Of a stretch of 64,000 bases of DNA, positions 1 through 10,601 are shown piece after piece. The position numbers and the translations under genes are program-made. This stretch comes from Phlegmacium glaucopus (lineage: Eukaryota > Basidiomycota > Agaricomycetes > Agaricales > Cortinariaceae). Under the pieces are notes generated by a model. That model saw nothing but the letters and a program-made list of their open reading frames with translations. It made no database searches and was not told the origin of the DNA. Location of the stretch: the NCBI GenBank assembly GCA_015039465.1, contig MU130361.1, forward strand, positions 451,212 to 515,211, in the 5' to 3' direction. Every line of letters begins with the position of its first letter. Position 1 is the first letter of the stretch.

Positions 1-766
1 TGTATCCAAAAGAACAAACACTCTTCCCGAAAGCGCCCGCTACGCTAAACGTGCTTTTAGCCGTGAAACCCTGGTCCGGCCAACCGACTGGTTGCCCTGT
101 GCACTAGGTTTCTGCAAGTCGAAAGTTTAGGCTTTAGACTTCGACTTCTCGGGCTCTTTCAGGACTCGCAGACCTGTTGAGCTAAAAAAACCGTCTACTT
201 ACGGCTTTAAGTTTGGTCGACATGGTCTGTGACTCCCTCGTCCTCCCACCCAACTTTTTTATGAAATTTATGCATCTTATTCTTTAAAAGCGCCGACTTG
301 GAGCAGAGTTCTCTACTTCTGCTACTACGCAGAAGTAGCTACTTTTTTTGAACAACAAACACATTCACTCCTGAACGTACACTTACTAACCAAGACGGCG
401 AGTGCAATAGAATAGGATTCTACTCGGAAAGTCCGAGTAGCGCCTTATTCTATTGACAACGCAAACAAAGGGGTTATTTACAAAGTCCCTCTACTATCAA
501 CTTTCCTCTAAACCTTTAACATAAAGATCTACTGTTCTATTGTATCCAAAAGAACAAACACTCTTCCCGAAAGCGCCCGCTACGCTAAACGTGCTTTTAG
601 CCGTGAAACCCTGGTCCGGCCAACCGACTGGTTGCCCTGTGCACTAGGTTTCTGCAAGTCGAAAGTTTAGGCTTTAGACTTCGACTTCTCGGGCTCTTTC
701 AGGACTCGCAGACCTGTTGAGCTAAAAAAACCGTCTACTTACGGCTTTAAGTTTGGTCGACATGGT
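1..766. repeat. Mirror-reversed repeat, one 540-bp unit plus 226 bp of a second
   Basis: Bases 1-226 and 541-766 are essentially identical direct repeats, so the segment is a 540-bp unit followed by part of a second. Read backwards without complementing, the unit matches the normally oriented repeat at about 3960-4435. For example, backwards from 226 it reads TGGTACAGCTGGTTTGAATT, and 4184 onward reads TGGTACAGCCGGTTTGAATT, with only about one mismatch in the first 77 bases. Backwards from 540 it matches the forward bases 1029-1120. Neither ordinary strand of 1-766 shows this match. No gene is visible. Where mirror sequence gives way to normal sequence, between 767 and 1028, cannot be placed. 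Confidence 0.85.
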
Positions 767-1153
767 TCTGTCTCACCTTGAGTGTTGACCGTCCAACCTA
801 CTCCGTTTCTGCGGTTTGACAGTGGGTTTGCTCAAGTGAGACTCAGGTCTCGGAGAATAAGCGTGCAAAGTACCTAGATTTGTAGTGCCAAGTAAATAGA
901 AATCCTTTGTTTATATTCCTGTCTTTTCGTCTCATTTTACGCTTTCACAATTCGATGTCTTTACGCTCATGCCTTAAAGTTGACAGGTGTCGTCATTATT
1001 CTAAGTTACTTTGCAATACCAGTTACGCTATCTTGTCATCTAGAAATACAATTTCCAAATCTCCTTTCAACTATCATCTCCCTGAAACATTTATTGGGGA
1101 AACAAACGCAACAGTTATCTTATCAACAGAACTTTGTTAGCTTTACTCTCTCG
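767..1153. other. Flank between mirror repeat and ZNF511-like gene
   Basis: No convincing gene. Bases 1029-1120 are a normally oriented partial copy of the repeat that appears mirrored at 441-540. The stretch just below 1154 is the presumed 3' UTR of the minus-strand zinc-finger gene. Confidence 0.5.
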
Positions 1154-2762
1154 TCACGCCATAGCCTGATCACCCCCTCTACGTCTCCCTCTTCCATTCC
1201 CACGTACAGAATACCCATTTCGTCCCCTGAAAACCCTACCACGACCTGGCACAGCTAGGGCACCAGGCCCTAATGGCACAACGTCCACCTCCATTACATC
1301 CACTCCAGTCCCAACGCTGCCTTTGTCAGGCCTACCGTGTTTTCCACCACGACTCCCACCGCCACGAGCGCCACCACGGCCCTGCCCACGGGGAATAAAC
1401 CCACCACTCTTCCCACCTCTGCCAAACCGGACAGAGTTTGGGACCAGAGATAATGAGTTGAGGGATTCAGTCAAGTTCGTCAAGTCGTTGTTGTTGTTAG
1501 TGGTACTGCCATCAGTATTACGGTTATGGTTAGCGACGTGCGTATCTGGATGCGAAGACAAAGATGATTGTGGAGAATGCACGCCGATCGTTCGTCGGGG
1601 TAGCATCCTAGGCGTTGCTTCCACATCGTCGGGTTCCTCCTCTTCTTCCTCCTCTTCATCGTCTTCGTCATTGTCATCATCTTCGTCATCATCAATAGCC
1701 ATTCCATCCTTCACACCAACTCTATGACTCTTCATATCCACCGCGCCTACTCCTCTCCCCTCCTTCCCTTCATCCTTCTCTTCCCTCGCCTTCCATTCCT
1801 TCCTAATCAAACTAGCCCCTTCACCCCACTTCTTCAACAACCCCCCGACACCTTTATTAGTCACCGCAAAGAAATATTCTTTGGGGAACGCGTGTGCTTG
1901 GATAAGGTGTAGCCTTCGGGCTTTGGGGGTTAGGAAGTTGCGCCCGCAGGTGGGAGAGGGAAGGTGACATTGAAACTAGCAGTTGGGATGGTTAGTTCAT
2001 AAGGACGAGAACAAAGAGGTAGACTTACAATTTTGTCACCACGTTCTTTACGGAGAGATGCTATCGGGTCGTGGCATTCCGTTTGGTGCTAGAAGAAAGA
2101 TATTTTTGGTTAGCAGTGCTCGTCCAAGTATTATCAATATTCTGAAAGAAAGAAGAAAAAAAAAGAAAACATAACTCGATATCTGATACGGGATCATGTC
2201 TACAAACATGAAAAGCAGCGGCACCGAACTCAAGGAACCACACAGAAAAGAAAAAAAAAAAAGACACGCGATAACCGCCCAAGCCACTCACCAATTCCAA
2301 CAACCTCTCATCCGGAAAAACACATCCACAGCCTTTCACGCCACACACATGAGCATGATACGTAGCATAATGTCTTTCAAGATCATTCGTATCAGCGATT
2401 GGTGTTGCATGTCGATGACATGTCGGAGGAAGTGTACACAATAAAGGATGTCGAGTAACTGGTAAAGCAGTCGTGCCACCACCACTATTAACACTGGCGA
2501 ATGTAGACGCTTTAACAGTTGAACCCGAAGATGTAGACGTCCCACCGATAGATCGGGGAGATGATGAACTAGGAGCGATACGCGTGGATTTATGTGGTGG
2601 GTGATTGTTATAAGGCGACCCCAACGAATGTGTACTACCAGATGTAGGAGATGAGTTTGACGAAGTAGATGATTGAGAAGGTGTACGTGGTCGTTTAACC
2701 GATGTCATTGCGAGTGGGGTGGTTGTTGCAGACGACATGGTCGTTGCGAAAGAGGATGCCAC
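1154..2762 (-). CDS. C2H2 zinc-finger protein, ZNF511-like, with RGG-rich tail
   Basis: Three exons: 2762-2292, 2088-2029 and 1975-1154 (about 450 aa). The donors are GTGAGT and GTAAGT and both junctions are phase 0. Exon 1 gives a Ser/Thr-rich leader and a first C2H2 finger (CTLPPTCHRH...LERHYATYH), then begins a second finger (CGVKGCGCVFPDERLLEL). The 60-bp exon 2 supplies its HQTECHDP histidines. Exon 3 supplies a third finger (CHLPSPTCGRNF...HLIQAH) and then FPKEYFF. This finger order and spacing is that of ZNF511-type proteins, whose molecular role is poorly known. The C-terminus has a long acidic run (EEEEEEEE) followed by RGG/GRGR repeats, suggesting RNA binding (inference). The first intron is 203 bp, long for this genome, and pyrimidine-rich. 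A tRNA gene lies 67 bp upstream of the start. Confidence 0.85.
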
Positions 2763-2829
2763 TCGGAGATAAAAAGAAAATCATAGAAGGGATGACTAAC
2801 AAAACGACTTCATTCCAGTGCAACGTATG

Positions 2830-2915
2830 TGCCCCATGGCTGAGTTGGTTACAGCGTCCGACTGTTAGCTAGCCTGATTATCGGAAGGTCGTGAGTTCGA
2901 GCCTCACTGGGGCAG
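2830..2915 (+). tRNA. tRNA-Asn(GTT) with 12-nt intron
   Basis: The 7-bp acceptor stem TGCCCCA/TGGGGCA is perfect, with discriminator G at 2915. The D arm is GCTGAGTTGGTTACAGC. The anticodon stem TCCGA/TCGGA encloses the loop CTGTTA-A with anticodon GTT, interrupted after position 37 by a 12-nt intron (about 2868-2879). The T arm is GTGAG-TTCGAGC-CTCAC. The body closely resembles yeast tRNA-Asn. It starts 67 bp upstream of the divergent zinc-finger gene. Confidence 0.9.
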
Positions 2916-3035
2916 CAATATTTTTAATTTTTGAATGTTATTGCGGCATCCTTGTTTTGCATGGGGATATCGGGATATTTGATCGACAGGCTGTCCAATA
3001 ATTAATTATATGACTATACCAGTCATTCAGCTTGT

Positions 3036-3132
3036 ACGTATCGAAGAACATAGATTTCAATTTCAGGGCGCACAAGAAACAAGGATGAAATTTTGAAGAA
3101 GAATATTAGAAGGAGGATCTCAGTCTCGATGA
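3036..3132. repeat. Dispersed ~95-bp repeat, copy 1
   Basis: The stretch from TACGTATCGAAG to GGAGGATCTCAG recurs at about 7750-7855 in the same orientation with scattered differences. It is non-coding and flanks small inverted-repeat elements in both places. Confidence 0.55.
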
Positions 3133-3478
3133 ATTGCATGGTCCGATACCTCAGGCTGGAGCATCGGGAACTAAACGGTCTACCCTACTCAGACCAGCTC
3201 TCAGACCCCGGGCAATAGCAGAAAAGGCCGTATCCAGCAATTGGGACTTCTGTCCGGACGCTAGGTACCCATTTTTGTAAGGCCTTGCCCAAAATTTTCG
3301 GACTTGGATTTTGCGGCCAAATTTTGTCCGAATTGGTGGATACAGCCTGCCAATGGCGAAAAAATCGCCTCTGGCCGCCAGGAGACTCTCAGAATGTTTT
3401 GTAGCACCCGAAACATGGAATTCAGGACGGAAATAAGATAATTACCACAGTATACCATCAAAAACCCTATCCATAGTC

Positions 3479-3746
3479 TACTGTACCATTTCGATCAATT
3501 CGGCCGTCCCCTGTCCCCGGCCTTGTGGACGTGGCCGAAATCGGTCGCTTGTCCCCTGTCCCCTCCCGAGTGGCTGGGGTTAAAACTATTTCTAGCTGGC
3601 CAAATATTATATGACCCCTGGATGAATTTGACCCTAGCTGACTTTTCAGTAATTGTCCCCGGTCCCCCGGCTGGTGGCCGGAAATAAAATTCCGTCCATT
3701 GTGTCCCCTGTCCCCCCTGGCCGAATTGATCGAAATGGTACAGTAT
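3479..3746. mobile_element. 268-bp MITE-like inverted-repeat element
   Basis: Near-perfect 27-bp terminal inverted repeats begin TACTGTACCATTTCGATCAA and end with the reverse complement. The interior is rich in GTCCCCTGTCCCC and TGGCCGA motifs and has no ORF of note. The superfamily is unassigned. Confidence 0.6.
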
Positions 3747-3959
3747 AGTACAGTATTCACCCTACTCCGCTTTCTAAAGAGTTTCAACGCAGCTGTTAAA
3801 TTCTTTCTCGCCGCGCTGAAGTTGCCCGAAATCGTGTTATATCAGGCCACTTAAAAATATCCATGATTGAAACCACACTTCCATTTATAACTTCGCTTTG
3901 CCACTAAGTACACTATTTATGTCCGGAATTCGGAGATGGCTGTCTGGAAGGAGACTTCA

Positions 3960-4435
3960 GCCATAATCCGCGATGAGCCTTTCAGGCTCATCTTAGGATA
4001 AGATAACGGCAAAGCGGCAGAACCAATCATGGCACTCTAAACCTCACTTACACAAACAACCTTAATCTTCATCGATAAGCCACTTGCCGCCTTCACCTTG
4101 AAAGTTGGTTCAGCCGCGAAAAAAATATCTCTTCAACGTCTTTAAAGTATTTTTCGACTCACCCACCTGCTCCCTTCAGTGTCTGGTACAGCCGGTTTGA
4201 ATTTCGGCATTCATCTGCCAAAAAAATCGAGTTGTCCAGACGCTCAGGACTTTCTCGGGCGCCTCAGTTTCATATTTTTGATTTGAAAGCTGAACGCCTT
4301 GGGATCACATGACCCGTTGGTCAGCCAACTGGCTCGGTCCCAAAGTGTGATCTTTTGTGGAAATCGCACCGCCCGTGAAAGCCTTCCGCACAAGCAAGAA
4401 AACCTATACTAGATTATCTTGTTATCATACCTGAA
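3960..4435 (+). repeat. Normal-orientation copy of the mirrored repeat
   Basis: This copy contains a small hairpin GATGAGCC-TTTC-GGCTCATC at about 3973-3992 and then the TGGTACAGCCGG... block from 4184. It is the reference for recognising that 1-766 is reversed without complementation. No coding sequence is seen. Confidence 0.7.
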
Positions 4436-4614
4436 CATCAAAATATAATCTTATTCCCAAAATCGCCATCACCCACATTTATTGGTGGTAAAAACACTTA
4501 TAGTTATCCTATCTAAATTTTGGGCTACTTCTGTCCGGATTGGACTCATGGCCAAAACACCAAAATGCTAAAATTCTGTCCGGATTGGCATACGGCCTTT
4601 TCTGCTATTCCTCC

Positions 4615-6281
4615 CTACTCTGACGTCTGTGAACCTCCCTGAGACGGATTTTCCACGTTTTCTGGTATGTTTTGGGCATGCAGATCCTGCGCTGACATAC
4701 TATGGGATAAGGCAGTAACGGCTTTCTTCTGTTTAGGAGTCCAGTCGAATGCAGCTATTGTCGCTTGGAAGCTCGCATTTGCCAGCTTCGCTTTCGCTCT
4801 TTGCTCAAATGTCCGGCTCACATAAAGGTTGTCGAACTGGCGGAGATATACCATGTACATAAATGCCAGTTGTAGAGCCCTGGGCTCATATTTCGCAGGC
4901 TCGTTCTCCGTCCTATGAAATTGAGCAAGGCCCAGACGCGCGCCAATAATATTCCACATGCCTTTATCATCGATCTTTCACAAGCGACCCGTTAGATGCG
5001 ATTTGATTCAAGAAAATTGATTGGACCGACATTTTTTGATCCACCTTCTGAAAATACTTGAACATGCAGGGCGTGCAAATCAACTGTCTGCTCGTCTATG
5101 ATGAGAAGGCGTGTATCAAGGTTGAGACCCTTTCGTTGATAATAGCCTTTATATGCAAGGTCGAATCGTTTCTTATCGAGAGGATTGATGCCGTAGTTCA
5201 GACCTGGTACGAGCATCCGTTGTAGGCTCGCACGGTGATTTTCCACGAACTGAATCATTTTTTCGGGTGTGTTGTGGGCATGGAGATCCCGCGCTGACAT
5301 ATAGGATAAGCTTATAACGACTACCATCTGTTCAGGAGACCAGTTGAATGGAGCCATTTCCGCTTGTAAGCTTGCATCTGCCTGCTGCATTTTCATTCTT
5401 TGCTTCATTATTTGGCTCACATAGAAGTTGTCGAACTGGAAGAGATATTCCTTATAAATGTGTGCCAGTTGTTGAGCTCCAGGCTCAGATTTCGCAGGTC
5501 CGTTCTCCGTATAAAATTGAGCAAGACCCAGACGTGCGCCAATAAAATTCCACAGGTCTTTATCATCGATCTATCACAAGCGACCCGTTAGATGCGATTT
5601 GATTGAAGAAAATTGATTGGACCAACGGTTTTTAATCCACCTTCTAACAATACTTGACCATGCAAGGCGTGCAAATCAATTGTCTGGCTGTCTATGGTGA
5701 GAACTTGAAGGCGCTCATCAACTTGAAGCTTGAGACCCCTTTCTTGACAAAATTCTTTATATGCACGGCCAAATCGTGTCTTGCCAAGAGGACTGATGAT
5801 GTCCTTCAGAGCTTTCACGCCTTTTTCCTTTCTGTAAAAAATTAATGAGCTTCGGTAGAAAATTAAGGCAGAATTAGTTGAATACGCACAATTCGGCGGC
5901 GAGCATACCTGCCTGGCGCGTCGACCATTGCACATAATTTCTTGATTTAGCCAAGTCTATATTTAGCTTTTCCAAGCTCAGCATCAATGGTGCTTCCTGC
6001 GGTGTGCCTCTACTGGCGTCAAGTTGTTGGCTCATCTTAGCTATTTGACTTTCAATTTGGGAAATGCTATATTGAACCGAATCGGCGCGCCTGGTAAGTC
6101 CTTGAAGGGATAAAACTTTATCGGACTCGGACAGTGCAGGCGTCATATTTCTCGAAGGACCTTGAGCCACGTTAGGATTTGATTGAATGTTGACTGGATG
6201 AGGAGAAGGAGGAGGTTGACGGATCGCTTCGTTCGACGTTCCGGGAGAAGAGAAGATATCGCTAGGCGAGGAAGGGTTCAT
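4615..6281 (-). CDS. Tandem double-ARID DNA-binding protein
   Basis: Exons: 6281-5909; a second ending at 5627 (start uncertain, 5831 or 5811); 5570-5031; 4974-4615. About 484 aa. Exon 1 gives a Pro/Ser-rich leader and a coiled-coil-like stretch. Two ARID domains follow, each with the pattern DLHALHxQVxxEGG and then W-N-x-I-G-A-R-L-G-L-A-Q-F. Each is interrupted at the same point by a 56-bp phase-0 intron (5571-5626 and 4975-5030). ARID proteins bind DNA. Fungal relatives include the SWI/SNF subunit Swi1, so a chromatin role is likely (inference). The whole ARID half, intron included, has been duplicated inside the gene. Between the copies lies a repeated segment with NWSPEQ / DWTPKQ and AHNTPE / AQNIPE. 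The exon 1/2 junction does not keep phase with the best splice sites, so that joint is uncertain. Confidence 0.75.
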
Positions 6282-6756
6282 CCTTCACAAAACAGGGTAT
6301 ACTGTAAGGAAGTAATTAGCTACGAGTCCAGAAAGCGTTAGACACCCAAAGTAACAAGACTACCTGAAAAGTAGACGAATAATCGTCGGTTTTAGACGAT
6401 TCAGTCTTGAGAGGATGTTGTAAGAGAGAGTGTTTAATGTTTCTAGAGTAAGAGAAAGATGAATAGCGAGGTCCTGTTTTTCTTGTAGTCTACTACTGTC
6501 GAAATTCTACTCGTATATATATGTTTTGGAAAACAAAGAGATCCGAAATACTGAGTCTGAGATCAATTGTATCTACTTCTAAAAGGAAAATGGCTGATTT
6601 CCAACCTATTACGAGTGATAGTAAGGGAAACAAGTTACAAAGAGACCCATTCGGGTTTCAGATGGGCGGGTTACGACCTTGTGCATGATGGTGATAGTAT
6701 GGTGATGTGATGATCCAACTCTGATCCAACTCCGGCTGGTTTGTTCATAGTAACAG
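6282..6756. other. Upstream region of ARID gene
   Basis: AT-rich with no supported gene. It presumably holds the 5' UTR and promoter of the minus-strand ARID gene. Confidence 0.4.
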
Positions 6757-7575
6757 AGAGGTTCCGCGCTTAGAGGACCTCCGTCTATTGCGCAAACGGT
6801 TAGATCCCAATCCGGACAAATTTTCTGAATTTTCGCAAAACGGCCGGGTGCCAATCCGGACAGAAAGTGGTCAAAACCCGAAACTAGCCAGATCCTGGGA
6901 CCGGACAAGATCCCCCAGAGGTCTATATGCCCTCAGGCTGCAGTCCGGACATCAAGTCCCATGGTGAATAGTCTAATTGTGTATAACACTTTGTGCAGCT
7001 TTCCAGTAGCCAAAAGTTCAAGTCTCCTATAGTGCACCGTGTGCACGATATATATTTGTTTTTATTTTATTTTATGCTATCGTCGCTCCAGTTTCTTCGC
7101 CTCATTGACACCAAGCTATCTCCTGCACAGTCGGGGGTGTCTTCCATTGAATTGTCATCAGTGGATGTCGACCGTTATCGAGCGTTGCAGGATGGCCAAA
7201 AGGAACTCACAACAGCCCTAAAACTCTCAAAAAAAAATGCGGCGGTGCAAGCGAGAATTTAGACTAGATTATGGTTCAAGTTAAAACTTATTTATTATAT
7301 ATCTAAATATCAATTTTTGTGTCTTCCTATGTGCTCTGTAAGGCTCCCTACACTGTTTGCGCTGGCCTGGAGCCTCTGGACAGGCCAGATCCGCCTATCC
7401 GGACGGATTTTCGGTGAAAATTACCCAAATCCAGCAGCCCGGACAAAATTCCAAAATTTGAGGTCAGGCCGGGACCGCCGGGTACAATCCGGACAAAAAC
7501 TGCTAAATGGCGTCCGGACAAAACCCCCGTCTTCGTGATCTAGCCGTTTGCGCTATAGACGGGTCCTGCGCTTAG
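6757..7575. mobile_element. 0.8-kb element with ~45-bp inverted ends
   Basis: The left end GCGCTTAGAGGACCTCCGTC and the right end reading GACGGGTCCTGCGCTTAGC are imperfect inverted repeats, each followed by GCGCAAACGG-type sequence. The interior carries TCCGGACA motifs like those in the element at 3213-4609. A short open frame at 6993-7262 (+) has one helical-looking stretch (VDVDRYRALQDGQKELTTAL) and may be a captured exon. I do not recognise it. Confidence 0.45.
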
Positions 7576-8036
7576 CCACGTTACATACAATATAAGTTAT
7601 ATATAACATACAAGCCACCCTGCAGCAACTAAACACACGTACAGTCCGACAGATGAACTGATGGGTAGGTACTGAAAAGAATTGGAGGTGCGATAAGCAA
7701 ATTTTCACCACCATCAGGCAACAAGGAAGAAAACAAGCCGTTCGGTTTCTACGTATCGAAGGGCATAAATTTCACAGTTTCAGGGCGTACAAGAAACCGG
7801 GGGCGAAGGGTGAAATTTGAAGAAGAAAATTGGAAGGAGGATCTCAGATTCTCGACTTCCATAATTTTAAGCGCTTGGAAAAAAACCACCCGCTTTTAAA
7901 AAAGATGAAGGAAGAAGATCAATGAAGGAAAACGTCTGCTCGTTATCAGAAGACGTAAAGGGGTAAAGGTAGAGGAATCCGGTCCGGGTATGAGAGGAAT
8001 AAAGGAAATGTATAGATGTAGGAGGGTAGGGGTGAT
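7576..8036. repeat. Intergenic; second copy of 95-bp repeat
   Basis: Bases 7750-7855 repeat 3036-3132. The rest is AT-rich and is probably the 3' flank of the minus-strand membrane-protein gene. No gene seen. Confidence 0.45.
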
Positions 8037-10008
8037 CTAGATACCGCCATAAGCGTCTTCGGCATCGTACATGGAATAAGTGATGGTGCGCTTCTTCTCA
8101 ATGGGAACGGCGGGACGTGCAGTCGATGCAGGCGGAGGAGCAGATGAGAATGCCGTTGAATCAGTAGCAGCGAAAGAAGTATCTTCATTGGGTGTGAACG
8201 GAATTCCAAAGCTCGACGCCAGAGGGCTCGGGGTAGTCGGGAACTTCTGGTCTGCCACATTCAATCCACCAGAATATCCATGTTCAACAGCTACAGTTGT
8301 GGCGTTTCTCAAACCACTGTATTTAATCATAGAGGTCCGATGTTCGATGTTGATTTCAGGTAGCGTGGGTGGAGTCGAATCGATACGGTACCTTGATGAA
8401 ACAGTGAACGCAGGGGAAGGTGGGACTGGGAAATCGAGAGTGTTCGATGATGAACTACTTTCTCCTGACTTAGGACGCGAACTGGGGTTGAGGTTCCTAT
8501 GATTGATGGCAAATTGAGCGTTTGGGCTAGGCGGCACAAATTCTGGATCAGCAAAGGGATGAATCTCTTCCGACATGGGGGGAAGAGGCGGAAGATCCCT
8601 CTGGGTGTCTAAGGCCTGTAATCCTCGTGGAACCTCAGTGTTCAATCTCCTAGAAATCTCTAGATATTGGGCAGCCTGGAAGGGCGACACACTAGACCTG
8701 CTGAGATCGACATAATCGTTGGCCGGCACGGTTTCTTTCGGCAGGGAAAGGCTCGAAGGAGCTTGACGGGAATGACCATCGGAAGAAGATTGTGCCGAAA
8801 GTTGGCGTGTGAGAACAGGTCCGTTCACATTGGCATCCATTGGAAATTGCCTAGGTAAAATTTGTCGATCGTAATGCTGCTCTTTGCGAGGGGGAATGGG
8901 CGGTTGCACAGGTAAAAATGGCGACTGATTATGGATGGCAGGTGCGAAGATTGGATGAATCGAGTTCGAAGACGACTTCAGATTCATAATTTGACCTGGT
9001 GCATGTGACGCAAGGTGGGATATAAAGTTTACGTGGTTCTCTGAGTATCCGTCAGAGTGTTCTTTACCATAGTTGTAAGTGGGACCGGGTGCGCCATACT
9101 GTGTACCAAAGGTAGGTGCTGGTGATGATGCAAGACGTTTCTCAATCATAGTGGGGGGACGAGGATTAAAGCCACGCGAAATTGTATCCTCATGAGTTGG
9201 TGTGTCGCCAAGTTCTACAGCGGAACGACGGAAAGCTTTAGGATCGAAATCAGTTATGTCGTTGTCACGTTTACGAGATCGACGCTACAGATTACGATGA
9301 GAAGGGAAGAGCTTCAATGACCATTTAAAACAAACCAGGATGAAGGCTATAATCACAACCAAAACGATGACGCCTATGATACCAGCTCCGATCCCACCTG
9401 CGACTACACTGGCACTTGCACCGCTTGAAGCTACAGCAATACCTGTCGTACTTGTACGTGGGGTGGCAGTAGTCGAAATGGTCTGTAGCAGTAAACTGGT
9501 CCTTGTTATAGGTACCGGGGTAACAGGGTGCTGGTCGTTTGAATCAGCGAGTACACCCTTATCTGTAAAACACTAAAAGACGAACAGTAGTCGACGTGAC
9601 AGTCTGGGAAGTACTTGTTGAAGTCGAGGATGTCGTCGTTGTGCTATTGGTAGTGGTGCTAGTGGTGCTAGTGGTGCTAGTGGTTGAGGTTGAGGTGCTA
9701 AGTGACGTAGTCGAGGTTGATGCCTCGGTAGAAGAGGTGGATAAACCAAGAACACTATGAACAACGGGCTGAACTGAAGGAGAAAATCATTTCAGCCACA
9801 GATTGCAGTCCTCAGAACATCCAGGTATATGCCTGAGTCAATGCAGATACTCACCTAGCTTCGTAACGCCGGAAACAAGACCTGGAACAAGTCCGTTTGG
9901 GACAATGGAGGGTAAAGGACCAAAGATTGCCGTTGGAGAAAATCCCGACTGAGGGTGTCGAGCTCGATGTCCAAAGGCACGACGATGAAGATGATGAGAG
10001 TCTGCCAT
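8037..10008 (-). CDS. Ser/Thr-rich single-pass membrane protein
   Basis: Four exons (10008-9855, 9773-9615, 9562-9336, 9284-8037) keep phase and give about 595 aa. There is a short N-terminus without an obvious signal peptide, then a Ser/Thr run built of STT/TST repeats (residues about 75-105), then one strong transmembrane segment (ASVVAGGIGAGIIGVIVLVV, residues about 155-180). The RRSRKRDND that follows sits right after the intron and marks the cytoplasmic side. The remaining ~400 residues are Pro/Ser-rich and probably disordered. The layout resembles fungal Mid2/Wsc-like cell-wall sensor topology, but no cysteine-rich ectodomain is present, so the function is not assigned. The intron at 9563-9614 is the least certain. 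Confidence 0.7.
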
Positions 10009-10290
10009 TTTTTTTCCGGGTTGACGTTAATGGAATGATGGATAGATGATAAAGGATAGAGGTAAAAAAGAATGTGGTAAGTCACCCGAAAGAAAACGGG
10101 GTGGACGACGACGACTACGACGACGCGACAGAAAGAAGGGAAGGCTGGGAGAGGAAGGGAGCAAATGCCAAAAGGGAACGGATTGGGAAAAGAAATTTGA
10201 AAGGTACCGTTTCCATCTCAACTCACAATCAGGAGGACCACACTATCAGGCACAATAGCATCCAAGCACGTGTACCGTCACGTGGCTTAC

Positions 10291-10500
10291 CTTGACCTCT
10301 TCTCCATCCAGGCGATCACATGATCGGTTCAGCACCCTTTCGTTCACCGTATGATTCAGATACTTGCCAACATCATTCAACGGTACTCGCTCTTGCTCGC
10401 TGGCTTTCACTCCAAAGTACGTTACAACTCTCCTTTCCTTCAAGTCTAATTGAGTGCGTAATACATCCGCCGGAATCACGTCAACGCACGGATCAGATGC
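10291..10500 (-). CDS. Possible internal exon of an unidentified small gene
   Basis: A 70-codon open exon is bounded by an acceptor (GATAG at 10501-10505) and a good donor (AAG|GTAAGC at 10290). It encodes a hydrophilic segment containing DLKERRVVTYFGVKASEQER. A next exon in phase could begin near 10221 and run to 10027. An upstream start could be the ATG of MALAIWSLGFG near 10570, but that would need an unusually short intron. I do not recognise the protein. It lies between the membrane-protein gene and the secreted-protein gene on the same strand. Confidence 0.35.
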
Positions 10501-10601
10501 CTATCTACGTAATACTTGCGTATCAGCCTCGTATACACCGAATCCCAGAGACCAAATGGCCAAAGCCATGTGTTAATATTTCTAACGACACTCGGGAAAA
10601 A

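Larger units (their letters stand above)
3213..4609. mobile_element. 1.4-kb non-coding element with inverted ends
   Basis: The ends are inverted: AATAGCAGAAAAGGCCGTAT at 3213 and ATACGGCCTTTTCTGCTATT ending at 4609. CTGTCCGGA motifs lie just inside both ends. There is no transposase-like ORF. It contains a smaller nested inverted-repeat element (3479-3746) and the normally oriented copy of the repeat that is mirrored at 1-766. I could not identify a clean target duplication. Probably a non-autonomous DNA transposon. Confidence 0.5.

Noticed and set aside
1323..1727. Plus-strand Ser-rich ORF
   Set aside because: It is the antisense shadow of the acidic/RGG exon of the zinc-finger gene.
2161..2280. 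Possible alternative exon in the ZNF511-like gene encoding FHVCRHDPVSDIE
   Set aside because: It looks like a zinc-finger histidine pair but has no acceptor directly before it. The 60-bp exon 2088-2029 gives the proper HQTECHDP and keeps phase with both neighbours.
8080..8502. Plus-strand ORF of 140 codons
   Set aside because: Antisense shadow of the last exon of the membrane-protein gene.
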